A stretch of DNA of 64,000 nucleotides from Heterobilharzia americana. Taxonomy: Eukaryota; Platyhelminthes; Trematoda; Strigeidida; Schistosomatidae. The stretch is from positions 49,466,934 through 49,530,933 of the forward strand of contig OX104127.1 in NCBI GenBank assembly GCA_944470555.2. Reading direction: 5' to 3'. Numbering within the stretch: position 1 is the first letter of the stretch; each line of letters opens with the position of its first letter. The translations under genes and the position numbers were made by a program. Shown in pieces: positions 56,301 through 64,000 of the stretch. The notes under the pieces are model-generated. The model made no database searches, was not told where the DNA came from, and worked only from the letters and a program-made list of their open reading frames with translations.

Positions 56301-59300
56301 GAAATAATTTTAAAGGTGTATGCTTCTTTGAACACACCATGTCATAAGTTGTTCAAGGATGATAATTTGCCTCAATAAGCTAAGATACTCAATTCATTTT
56401 CCCTTAAAATGTTTTTATCACTCTCAAACACTAGCAGATCAGTTATAACTTTTTGTTGATGTGCTTGTAATTCTCCGTTGTTTTGCTGAATCGAATTATT
56501 CGACCTCTATTGGCATATGGGCTCCTATCCAGATGCCTCGGTATTGCCTGAATATTTATTACAATAATTTACTTGGTTGTGGTTAGCAGAAGACTCCAGG
56601 ATGCGCGTTTCGTCCTATTTGGGAGTCGCCAACTAGATGTACCTGCATCCCAGTGAGTGATATGACAACAGAGGTCGAACACTTCGACCCAGCAAAACAA
56701 CAGAGAATTATACGTATATCAACAAAAAGTTGTAACTAATCCTCATTGTAAAAGAGGTGGCTATCGTGCCTCAATAGCCTAGTGGATAACGCTGTAGAGT
56801 TTGAAGCGACGGGTACGATGTTCGAATTTCGATGTAAAACATCACTCACTAGGGTGCAAGCACATCCAGCTGGTGAGTCCCAAATAGGACGAAACGAGCA
56901 TCCTGGATTCTTCAACTAGCCACAGCCAAGTAAATTACTAACAGATCAGAGTATTAAATATCTTTTAATACTTGTTCAGTAAAGTGATGAAGATGGAATC
57001 TCGACAGAAAAGCATAAGGGTCAGAGGTGATGAGTTTAGTGTGACTACTCCACTTACATATGTATGAAATGTAAGCTTAGCAACCACCAGTTCCCGGTAA
57101 TTTTTCTATTAGTGTAAATTTTCACTCAAACTATGAACTTGATATTTCTCTAAACTGTTTCTTCTAAAGTATTTACTATCCCAAAACACAATATGAAACT
57201 GAATAGTAAAGAGAAAAGCGTTTTTATTAAATATGTTACACAGTGAAACAGTATCATTCATTGATAACGTCCCGGACACAATTTATTTCCCATATTCATA
57301 TCAGGTGATATGATACTGTCTCACTGTGTGATATATCTAATAAACAGACTAAAATGGAATTACAATCTACCTCAGTGCCTAAGTTTTACTCCTATATTAA
57401 AGAGAAAAGCGGTTATGTAGTATATCACCGGGTATGCCTTTATCCAAGTGTAATTATTTTATGTTTGTTAGAAAAATACAACAAAATAACTTAATAGATT
57501 GCAATGTTGTACGGATAGTACCTCGGTTGCAAATGAAATTAACAGAATTGCTGAATTTTCTCAAGGCAAACTTTCGTTTATCTACTTCAAAAGTAACCGT
57601 TACGCGAATACTTGTAACTATGGTGACAGAATACCCACGTATTCCAAATATTCCTTTTTAGTTTCCAAATGAAAATCACACAATAATTTATCTCATGAAT
57701 ATTTCTAATATTTATGCGTAAAACCTAGTTATACACAAAATCAAATGTCTAGAATTCACTGAAAAGGTGTGAAGAGTTTTTTGAGTGTCTATTGAAATTA
57801 AAATCTTCACATGCTTGATATCAAATCTTGGCTAACTATGGGTGCACTTCAATCGAAGACGATAGTTTAAGTCTATGAGCTGCTAAAATTTCCGTGATTA
57901 TTCTTTAATATAAACCAGAGTCAAATGGAAAACATGGTCAAGATTCTGATCGGCAACTTTCCTACTTCGAAACAAAGAAAATTCTAAGGTTGTACATGTT
58001 AATACAGTGTGCTAAAAATAAGAAATACACAGTAGACTAGTACCACAGTTAAAAGTAGTGGGAAGTATTGATGTAAATTAGTAAGAAAGCTACAAAAAGC
58101 TGGAGGCTTGTTGAAGAAAAAATAGATTTTTAAATATGGCTAACAAGGGAACTTCGACACTTAACAAACGAGTAGTACTGCGTGAAATATGGTATTGATT
58201 ACTGTTCACTAACAGTTCTATGTGTAATATTCACAGCCTACAAAATTTGCCAAACTTAGTCAATCAATCACCTCACCTCTATTACTTAAGACTACTCCTA
58301 AGTTCTCCATTCCTTCCACGGGTTTCATGATACATAGGCAGTACTAAGAAGGCAAAAGTGGTTCAAAATCAAGACCCTTCTCATGGTCTTCATCTTCATT
58401 GGCCGTGCTTGACAGCTAAATAAAGGAACAGATAGAACCTCTACCCATTACACACAAGCCTTATTACATAATCAAATATACGACTGGTGATATAAGTGGC
58501 ATATGTCAACAAGATCGATCGAGCCATTTGTATCAGCGCCTATATTTCACCGATCACCGACTCATAGAAGCTGATTCGATGACTACAGTAAGTGAACTGG
58601 CTACTGTAAACAACCACCTTACTCTAAACAGTCAGAAGAGGTGTCAACATATACCAGTCCTGAAGCAAACATTTCCATTTAAGCTCATGAGAAATGCATA
58701 CCAAACACTCGAAAATTCTCACTTGAACCGTCCGGAAGACTTTGAGTTTTATCAACGGCCTTACCTAACGCATAATTAATTTAGTTTACACTTAGATATG
58801 CAGTGAAACGGTGCTTTAAAAGCCTCTATTTCCTCGCAGTAGTTTGTTTTAAAATCTAAGAAAGTTCAGTCACTCAGTAAGGCACATGAAATTTGAAATC
58901 TGATATTCGCTTCTAATCATATGAGTTTTTCTTGGAGATATTTATGCAGTAAACAGACGTAAACTACAGTTGGACGGATCGGTTAAAGAAATTTAAACCG
59001 CCAAAAACATGACAGAATATAACACTTCCGATCGTATAGTGCTGACTAATATTGGTAGGTACAGCAGTCATCTATGAAGACGTAAAATAACTGACCGCTA
59101 GGTATCAGAGATTAACTGCAGTAGAAAAATGATGACCATAGTTGTTAGCTGTTAGACCAATTAACCTGTACTTGAATGTCGTAGGAGTCAGGAAGAAAAA
59201 CTTGAAATGAACCAGTAACTGAAAGGACTCCTCCTAAGATGTACGTTTAAAGTTCACTTAAGATTTAATAACAAAATTTACAGACGAATTGATAGTGTAG

Positions 59301-60859
59301 CAATGGAATCTTGGACCTGTGCTTGCTGACTGCTTCATGGCTGGCTTCGTTAATAGCATATTGCTCCCAACAATCGATCGACTTCATATAGATAAAAAGA
59401 TAGATGAACGGTACCTTCACTGTTTTTATTGACAACCTCGACTTGACACACCTCCTTCACATTTTAATGACATTTACACTAAAAGCTGGATCGAACTTAG
59501 AGTTTCATTTTTTCGACATGAAAGTTAAAGGAGACCTGATGGTTCGATTCAAAGATCCACCTATAGGAAGCTCACTAGGAACGGGAAACTGACTAACTTT
59601 CAAAGTTGGACGTCTTTGTGTCCTCTCATTTCCATCACGAATAAAGAGGATATGTAGTGATGCCACAGTTATTTAAGAATAGGAAACCATCGGAGAAATA
59701 CTGTTAGAGAATGGCTACCTATCCAGATTTATAAAGAAAAATATGAAAGAAAAGAAGACTATGGAAAAGATTAAATCAGCTGGAAAAAAGTTATTTCTGA
59801 AGAACCTCAGATTCGTTAAAGTATGAAGGACAAGTCTCATCAATGTGAATTTACAAGTTCACTTGCTAATTTGGAGCTGTATGCTTCAGCCGTACTATAC
59901 GCTCACTTGAGTAATGCTCTCGCAAACATTGCTCTACCTGGGTCTTGAAGTGTGACCACAAAACTGTCTCCAGCTGCATAGTTGGAGACCTCTGGAACCT
60001 CATCCAAACCATTAAATAGGGATGACGACTAGACACTTGTGTACACCTGAAGCCTTGGCAATTCATAACTTCAAGTCTCACTTGTTTATTCAAAAGAATC
60101 ATGAACAAACACTCTATTTACCGTGGCCTCAAGCAGATACTCTACACCTGTGTTCATGTTTTGTACTTTACTGACTGATTTATTTTTACCGGATGCCAAA
60201 TCTTAAATTCAATGTTGGGACCATTTCATATGTTACGCCATAACATTTCATTCTGTAAGTGCATTTATTATTAAGTTATTATTATTATCATTAAGTTTGG
60301 CCTTTGACCAGAAACTTGTCTGGAACATTCAATCATTTTACTTATATACGTACGAATGTTCAGCTGTGAAAATGAGTCATCAAAAAGATCGTTATCACTG
60401 GTCGATGCCTATTTTCAATCGGATCTTACGCTGTCTACTTGAAAAAAACAACGATTTTTAACTCAACATACAAACGTGCTCCCTTTTATCATAATTTTAT
60501 AGTAACTCTACGTGAGCACACACATAGAGTGTCACTCGAACTGATTCTTTCAAGAGAGCTTCTTTGTCAATTAAATTCGTCATAATTATTTACTTTTTAG
60601 GTGAATGAGATGAATGTAGGTTTTAGTAATGATAATAAATGGTGAATAATTAACACTAACTTCGATCCAATGTCAACCAGACACCACAGAAAGCTACCAG
60701 AAATGTTGCAGAATATTTGCCAGCATTCAGTAGGTGAGGATTGGCGGCTTTTACTTCCATATCCCGGTAACGTCTTAAACACTGAGCAAATCGAAACCAA
60801 GCTGGTAATATCCTCAAAATAGGATCCAAACCAAATAACAAACCTTCACACCGACAACT
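43852..60859 (-). CDS. XPR1: XPR1-like phosphate exporter (EXS family), 3' part of gene, exons joined
   Basis: Join on the minus strand: 60859-60661, 54160-53881, 47977-47221, 44310-43852. Every junction has GT and AG, and phases fit (1, 2, 0). XPR1 exports inorganic phosphate across the plasma membrane. Its N-terminal SPX domain binds inositol pyrophosphates and its C-terminal EXS domain forms the channel. Only the EXS half and tail lie here; the SPX exons must be right of the window. Diagnostic blocks are [46 protein letters not shown] and [19 protein letters not shown], close to the animal XPR1 consensus. The tail after RAVRD is nearly 400 residues, far longer than in vertebrates (roughly 60-80). 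Introns of 2.9, 5.9 and 6.5 kb are filled with retroelements. Known in mammals also as a gammaretrovirus receptor; that is irrelevant here. Confidence 0.88.
44311..45063. other. XPR1 intron, proximal part
   Basis: Apart from the dispersed repeat at 44583-44815, nothing recognised. Confidence 0.5.
44583..44815 (+). repeat. Dispersed repeat (copy 2)
   Basis: Same family as 25466-25740: GTAATACACCTTCTGTTATC, TTTACCGAGGAACTCAGC and TGAAGGTTATACCCC. It lacks the TA array of copy 1. Unidentified family. Confidence 0.55.
45064..45153 (-). mobile_element. RTE 3'-end scrap (copy E)
   Basis: Starts with the antisense AAT tail (TTATTATTATT) and CCCTTGGGTTCCTAGTGGAA, then the antisense of ATEALCSTRN. 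About 90 bp, extreme 5' truncation. Confidence 0.8.
45391..45865. mobile_element. PLE1 tail-out inverted pair with a SINE3 inside
   Basis: Left (minus, 45560-45403): GTTCCCGAAACATTAG and TGTTTCACCGTGTCAC match the PLE1 3' region. Right (plus, 45780-45860): GTGGAATTACACTTTATC and CTTTAAGTTTTACTCATG match the PLE1 3' terminus. A SINE3 sits between them. Possible decayed target-site duplication TAAGTTGATTT / TTAGTTCATTT at the outer ends (9 of 11). Confidence 0.55.
45574..45779 (+). mobile_element. SINE3-type retroposon with complete head
   Basis: Head TCGAATAGCTTAGTAATAACG (box A), GAGGGTTCGAATCTCAG (box B). The hammerhead is at about 45669-45722: GCCTTT stem I, CTGACGA, stem II GTGCC...TGC, then GAAU instead of GAAA, and AGAGGGC as stem I partner. 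The tail begins TTGCCTTCATGCAAC. Confidence 0.65.
46158..46224 (-). mobile_element. SINE2 fragment
   Basis: Minus strand: CTATCCAGTGCTCCCAGG, then CCACTGATGTCAGTTC. Only the tail side of the hammerhead remains. Confidence 0.55.
46225..47220. other. XPR1 intron, nothing else recognised
   Basis: AT-rich intronic sequence up to the donor of the 47.2-kb exon. Confidence 0.5.
47221..47977 (-). CDS. XPR1: XPR1 exon, end of EXS and start of long tail
   Basis: 757 bp; one base completes Arg across the intron (CG/A), then [18 protein letters not shown] and [13 protein letters not shown] finish the EXS domain. The following 220 residues are low-complexity, rich in Ser, Asn, His and Lys, and look disordered. 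Acceptor CTTAAG before 47977; donor GAG/GTTAGT at 47221/47220, phase 0. If the donor were not used the frame would stop at 47191, ten codons later. Confidence 0.83.
48116..48195 (+). mobile_element. SINE4-type fragment
   Basis: TTAGTTAGTAGAGCGCTCAG (box A), GGTGGTTTGAACCCTGC (box B), then GGTTTTCATTTC. tRNA-like, but the body between the boxes does not fold as a tRNA. Confidence 0.5.
48438..48606 (+). mobile_element. Sm-alpha SINE with intact ribozyme core
   Basis: Full body: GTGCCTCAGTGGCTTATTGG (box A), GTCTGAAGCGATGGGCACC, CGAGTTTGAGCCCCAGTG (box B), linker, hammerhead and GTCAGCCACC end. It lies inside an XPR1 intron, antisense to the gene. Confidence 0.85.
48545..48590 (+). ncRNA. Hammerhead ribozyme (Sm-alpha type), core intact
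   Basis: ATCCGG stem I, CTGACGA, stem II GTCCAAAACAAGAC (three pairs, shortened), GAAA, CGC/GCG stem III, GTC, then CTGGAT. One G-U pair in stem I. All core residues are present. Confidence 0.75.
48607..49294. other. XPR1 intron, nothing recognised
   Basis: No feature visible before the RTE. Confidence 0.4.
49295..52725 (+). mobile_element. Full-length but shattered RTE (copy C) in an XPR1 intron
   Basis: Starts with the same CCTCGCCTGG leader as copy B and ends with the AAT tail (52714-52725), so it is full length, antisense to XPR1. The protein is readable only in patches: the start [20 protein letters not shown], endonuclease [24 protein letters not shown]-like region near 51190, [15 protein letters not shown] (51520), and the C-terminal segment near 52560. 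Compared with B it has dozens of extra 2-9 bp pieces, most of them tandem duplications of adjacent bases. Clusters such as ACTGC repeats (52128-52155), GAACT (50435-50455), GTGCA (50737-50752) and GGCT (52379-52391) illustrate this. It shares some of these with copy A. Confidence 0.85.
52726..53880. other. XPR1 intron, nothing recognised
   Basis: AT-rich sequence between the RTE and the next exon. Confidence 0.45.
53881..54160 (-). CDS. XPR1: XPR1 exon, EXS transmembrane and DWG block
   Basis: 280 bp. After the acceptor (pyrimidine-rich, TATTAGCAG at about 54161) it reads [63 protein letters not shown] and TTVLTIEVI, ending CG before GTAAGT (53880-53875). This corresponds to the last membrane helices and the DWG motif of XPR1. 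The open frame continues upstream of the acceptor into the intron (to 54386), but that part shows no similarity to EXS proteins. Confidence 0.85.
54418..54540 (+). mobile_element. SINE4-type retroposon
   Basis: GTGGTAGCTCAGCCAGTAGG (box A), CCACTGGTTGGAATCCTGTC (box B), then TTGGTTTTCATCTCACC, TTCAATTACTAAACAGTATC. The clearest SINE4 head. Confidence 0.55.
54640..55480 (+). pseudogene. LINE reverse-transcriptase remnant (not RTE)
   Basis: Plus-strand patches: [10 protein letters not shown] (54690), [15 protein letters not shown] (54790, motif C with YMDD), [10 protein letters not shown] (54855), a DWQDFQP word (55005), [15 protein letters not shown] (55120, the L-Y-x-C-E-T-W block) and a [12 protein letters not shown]-terminal type segment (55400). 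Heavily frameshifted. Possibly a CR1-like trematode LINE; I am not sure of the clade. Confidence 0.6.
55481..56439. other. XPR1 intron, nothing recognised
   Basis: No feature visible. Confidence 0.4.
56440..56740 (-). mobile_element. Sm-alpha SINE, left of an inverted pair, inside an inverted tail
   Basis: Minus-strand Sm-alpha hammerhead at 56593-56639 (core UUGGCGA, GAAAC intact, dead). Its tail runs left (AATACCGAGGCATC, CCATATGCCAATAGAGG) to about 56444. The segment 56687-56738 is the inverse of 56444-56485 (AACTTTTTGTTGAT / ATCAACAAAAAGTT), so the copy sits between inverted tail pieces. Confidence 0.6.
56756..56935 (+). mobile_element. Sm-alpha SINE, right of an inverted pair
   Basis: GTGGCTATCGTGCCTCAATAG and CCTAGTGGATAACG (box A), TTTGAAGCGACGGG, GTTCGAATTTC (box B), linker, hammerhead 56863-56909. 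CUGGUGA in place of CUGAUGA; stem II and GAAAC are perfect. It ends CTAGCCACAGCCAAGTAAAT; the same word, inverted, flanks the left copy. Confidence 0.75.
57208..57411. mobile_element. Mini PLE1 tail-out pair with 13-bp target-site duplication
   Basis: AAAGAGAAAAGCG occurs at 57208-57220 and 57399-57411. Between them lie 178 bp: a minus-strand PLE1 3' piece (57311 down to 57221, with the degenerate GAGCA-type hairpin) and a plus-strand PLE1 3' terminus (57312-57398, ending CCTAAGTTTTACTCCTATATT). The inverted shared part is GATACTGT(T/C)TCACTGTGT with its AATAAA end. Confidence 0.75.
57412..59289. other. XPR1 intron, nothing firm
   Basis: Frames of 75-83 residues at 57434 and 58528 have no recognisable motif. 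58400-58780 could be an old PLE scrap, since a PLE follows, but I cannot align it. Confidence 0.3.
59290..59860 (+). pseudogene. Penelope-like element fragment
   Basis: Plus strand patches: [20 protein letters not shown] (about 59325, after RT motif B), [11 protein letters not shown] with [20 protein letters not shown] (59440-59560, RT palm to thumb), then [20 protein letters not shown] (59708) and LFLKNLRFV. The catalytic DD block and the GIY-YIG domain are missing or unreadable. Same lineage as 39956-41830. Confidence 0.7.
59861..60660. other. XPR1 intron, nothing recognised
   Basis: A short minus frame (59866-60108) has no recognisable similarity. Confidence 0.35.
60661..60859 (-). CDS. 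XPR1: XPR1 exon, EXS domain, PAWxRxxQCLRRYxD block
   Basis: 66 codons plus one base. It encodes [28 protein letters not shown] and [17 protein letters not shown], the most conserved stretch of EXS proteins. Donor: exon end A then GTTAGT (60660-60655). Acceptor: CAG at 60862-60860, or alternatively TAG, giving a start at 60864; the former leaves phase 0. The exon upstream is not in the window. Confidence 0.85.
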
Positions 60860-61134
60860 CTGAGCTAGAAATTACAACATAAAAAGTTTGATAATAAACA
60901 TATTATAATCCAAAAATGCTTAGAGATACACTAAGGAGATATAAAACTTCACTCATGAATGGAGAAGCCACAGCCAGAAACAGGATGAAAGAAATATACA
61001 GCGGTAGAATAAGATACCTCCTTAAAAGTAGTTACATCAGTACGATTTCCAGCGCTAACAGTATCCAGAAATGAAATGAAAATCGAGATGACAGGGAATA
61101 TTTGTAGCTTAAGATTGATAGTGCTGTGTTCTCT

Positions 61135-61440
61135 GAGCTGGATGGTTTATTCGTTAAAAGACCATGACGTCTAGTCCTGAGTGCTGACCAGATTCCATCG
61201 GTCACTTTGCAGTGTGACCAACAGGCTAGGAGGCTCATCAAAGCGGGGTACTTTGATGGATCCTAGTTGGTTGGAGGCAATAGGGAGGAAGTCCTGCTTG
61301 ACCCGAGCTTCGTGCTTCTTGGCACTCGTCAGTAAGACGTATATGCAACCTCGGGAGAAATGGTGTTTCCTCTGAGATTTGAACCGGCGTCACCCCCTGC
61401 TGCAGTCAGCGACGTTGCCACTGAGCTATATCGAGCCATG
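61135..61440 (-). mobile_element. SINE3-type retroposon, full length
   Basis: Minus strand: GGCTCGATATAGCTCAGTGG (box A), GACGCCGGTTCAAATCTCAG (box B), hammerhead 61291-61340, then CCTCCAACTAGGATCC and a tail with CTCCTAGCCTGTTGGTCACAC and GACTAGACGTCATGG. The most complete SINE3 here; same strand as XPR1. Confidence 0.75.
61291..61340 (-). ncRNA. Hammerhead motif (SINE3 type), one core change
   Basis: Minus strand: CTTA, CTGACGA, stem II GTGCCAAGAAGCAC, GAAG (should be GAAA), a CUC/GGG-like stem III, GTC, then AAGCAGGAC. The change in the GAAA box suggests loss of activity. Confidence 0.55.
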
Positions 61441-63474
61441 ATTAAACCATTCAGCTTGAAGAACACAACGCCAACGAAATGAAAATTATTTAACAATACA
61501 AATATGAAATCTACTACTTCCAGTTTTCAGCTTAGATGAAAAAAGGTGCAGATTTCGACAAAGCTTCTTTAACTTGCATATTTGTTACTTGTTACCACAA
61601 TTAGAAGACAAGTTATCATGAAATTTCTTTAACGGAATCATTTCTAGTGTTCTTTTAACTAGATGATTCAAAATCGATTCCATTCCTTCACAATCTGTAC
61701 TTAGGCATGGTATATATCTTGCTTCTACTCAGAGTCATTTATTTCGAAAGTTTCTCATCATAGCTTTTCTTTGTAACACTGATATCTGAGTACAGCTGGA
61801 GCTGTGCCCAATTGGTCTAGGCACTTGATTTCCAACCGATGCATCACGAGTCCGAACCTAACTGCACCTATCGAGGTTTGGGCAGGCAGTTGGTATCACT
61901 GGTCCTGGCACAACAGGTCTGGCTCATTGCCATTTTCGGTAATTTATCAGAATTAGTCATGGTACTCATAATATATAGTAGGCTTATAGAGGAGCTAGCA
62001 CATATGCATTTGTCGAAGGAGGCTAAGCCTCGCCTGATGAGTGATGAAATCACTCCACATTTCGACTACAGATAAATTAAAGTGACGTAGCAATGCTGCT
62101 TGAATATCCTAACAGTAATTTGTATCACTCACAGCTCATAGATCCAGATGTCTTTCAGCTACAATGAAAATCTTTTCTTGCTTGATTGATACGTGTTTAA
62201 AAGTTATAATTAACGTTGCCTTGCTTAGCATCCGAAAAGGTTAACATTTCCACCAATTTCATAGTTCACCTTTCAGTTGAACTGATAAGCAGACAGTTAT
62301 AAATCTTATGACTCAAGTTTAACCCGTTTTGGTACTAAGGCAATTATTTTAGTGACCACAGTAACGATAAGGTTACTCATCTAGCCTTACATCTGTTACC
62401 GTGTACAAAAAATAAGAATCAGGATGTTTGCAAGATGAAGATGGTGGAACTGTCTAGATACTCGCTGGACCCCAGTTTGTGCGTGGACGGTGATGTGTTT
62501 CATGACTTAGTCAGTGGACAGTAGGAAAAGAACTGGTGATATCTAGCATAACTGATTTATTCCTGTCTTAAACCCGAAGAGTGTCTTGGGTATTCATCTA
62601 TAAAAGTGATTCTGGAATTCATCTGTTCGCACAATTTTCTCGTAATGCTGACAGCTTCAACCAATACCCTGTTATGTCACACAGTTTTGCACATGATGAC
62701 CCTATCCACGTTGTTGAAGATGTTTTCAGGGATCGTAAATTAGACGGATAGAGAGATGTTACATTTAGCTGACTGCCCAATAAATACTTAAAATCTCTTA
62801 GGTAAGTCTGTGTGCATGATTTATTTTTGCTAAAGTTAGCTCACGAATCTCTCAGATTAATATCAATCTTGTCCTGAAATTGGATAAAGATGACCTTGGT
62901 AAATTCATTCCGTGAGATCGACTAGGCTGTAGATCCTACGTTGTTATTACAGATTCTGGAGCACTTTTGCTACACATTGATAAGATCTATATTCTTCTAC
63001 TAGCACAACGTTTCCTACGTACATTTCACCACAAATGCTTGTGCTAAAGGTGTTTGGTTAGGTAACCATGTCATTCCTCAATCGTCTTATACAATTTTCT
63101 TTTGCCTCTTTATGGATCAGCCTGCTTCGATCTACCTTTAAATCTTCAACCATACGCTGAGTTCCAGGTGGATTCCGTGCCAGTGGTCTGGTCACTATCT
63201 CTTCAAGGTCTCAGGTGTATCTCGCCCTTTAGCATTCCTCATTTGCAACTGATCTTTCTGCTTCAAATAATCCTCTGTTTACTTCTCGCTATTCTTACAT
63301 TCTGGATATAAACTCCAACCTGTCATATAAATGGACCTACTTAGATTATTCATTTTAAAGTTGTACTTATCGCATACAAAGTGAATTTTTTATTTAGCTG
63401 ATGAAGGCGAGCAATTCATTTCAGTATTGCAGTGGGAAATTACGAGTATTAATAAACAACTGACACCCACTGCA
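61441..63474. other. Nothing firm; tRNA-like head at about 61800
   Basis: CTGTGCCCAATTGGTCTAGG and GAGTCCGAACCT at 61803-61858 look like boxes A and B of another SINE. The segment continues to about 62070 with CGCCTGATGAGTGATGAAAT. Frames at 61839 and 63102 are not recognised. No XPR1 exon found. Confidence 0.35.
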
Positions 63475-63640
63475 CAAGAGGTGATTCTCGTGCTCCAGTG
63501 GATAACACTTTGACGTTTGAAGTGATGGATACTGAGTTCGGGTACTAGTGGAAACAACAACATTCACTGGAGTACAGTTACATCCAGCTGATGAGCTCTA
63601 AATAGGACGAAACGCGCATCTTAGGTTCCCACACCAATTA
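63475..63640 (+). mobile_element. Sm-alpha SINE with intact core
   Basis: GTGCTCCAGTGGATAACAC (box A), TTTGAAGTGATGG, GAGTTCGGGTACTAG (box B), linker, hammerhead, then CACACCAATT. The GCTAGCC end is mutated. Confidence 0.75.
63588..63632 (+). ncRNA. Hammerhead motif (Sm-alpha type), core intact, stems weakened
   Basis: CATCCAG, CTGATGA, stem II GCTCTAAATAGGAC (one mismatch, one wobble), GAAA, CGC/GCA, ATC, then TTAGGTT. Core bases fit; stem I has lost pairs. Confidence 0.6.
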
Positions 63641-64000
63641 GACTAATTGATGGATTGTTAGCGGTAGCAGTATATTGCTTACAAGCTGAAAAAGAAATTG
63701 CTGATCTTACAAACACTGAACAACAGTCAGTGTAATGTCAAAATGAGGTCAAAAATGCAACACTAGTAATTCAAGGAAGCCTCACATAATTCGAGGAAAC
63801 TTTTTCAGAACATGATACTTCTATTAGCTAGTTATAAAACTTATAAGGTCAGCGAAATTATAGAAAATGGAAAAGTGAACTCAGAATGTGATATAACGTG
63901 GTAGTTTCTTATATGATTTTCTCTTAAACTTGGAGATAAGAAGAATAACAGGGTTGTAGAAGACTGACCCTGAGAATTTGTACAGGAAGAATTATCTTTG
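63641..64000. other. Nothing recognised
   Basis: No gene or repeat visible to the window edge. Confidence 0.4.

Noticed and set aside
61990..62060. Hammerhead at CGCCTGATGAGTGATGAAAT
   Set aside because: CUGAUGA and GAAA occur, but only five bases lie between them, so stem II cannot form.
63102..63311. 69-aa frame as a missing XPR1 or LTR-retrotransposon exon
   Set aside because: It is on the opposite strand to XPR1 and shows no gag, protease, RT or EXS motif.

Overview
The window looks like an intron-rich, repeat-packed piece of a blood-fluke (Schistosoma) nuclear genome. Three things point there: several copies of the Sm-alpha hammerhead-ribozyme SINE, SR2/SjR2-like RTE non-LTR retrotransposons, and many Penelope-like elements (PLEs) with GIY-YIG endonuclease remnants. 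The sequence is AT-rich and has no prokaryotic features. The species is not fixed by what I can read.

The only host gene I can support is the 3' part of an XPR1 (EXS-family phosphate exporter) orthologue on the minus strand. Four exons join in phase with GT/AG borders: 60859-60661, 54160-53881, 47977-47221 and 44310-43852 (stop). The N-terminal SPX half lies beyond the right edge. Its introns hold an RTE copy (49295-52725), a LINE remnant, PLE ends and hammerhead SINEs.

From 1 to 43 kb I see no convincing host exon. This part is a graveyard of retroelements. RTE copy A (371-3030, minus) is interrupted by a palindromic PLE insertion with 14-bp target-site duplications. Around it lie SINEs, a LINE remnant (11054-12290), a PLE (22330-24640), three large palindromes (854-1953, 10217-10987, 29259-29930), one almost intact RTE (33315-36540), a cluster of PLE 3' ends (37681-39260) and another PLE (39956-41830).

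Two patterns connect these pieces. First, three unrelated tRNA-headed SINE families each carry a hammerhead core with its own stem I, stem II and 3-bp stem III. Second, the inverted element pairs are 'tail-out': a minus-strand copy on the left, a plus-strand copy on the right, 3' ends facing outwards. Two PLE pairs have clear target-site duplications, so the inverted pair inserted as a unit. Family names SINE2, SINE3, SINE4 and PLE1 are my labels. All calls come from reading the sequence and recalled family knowledge; no search was run.
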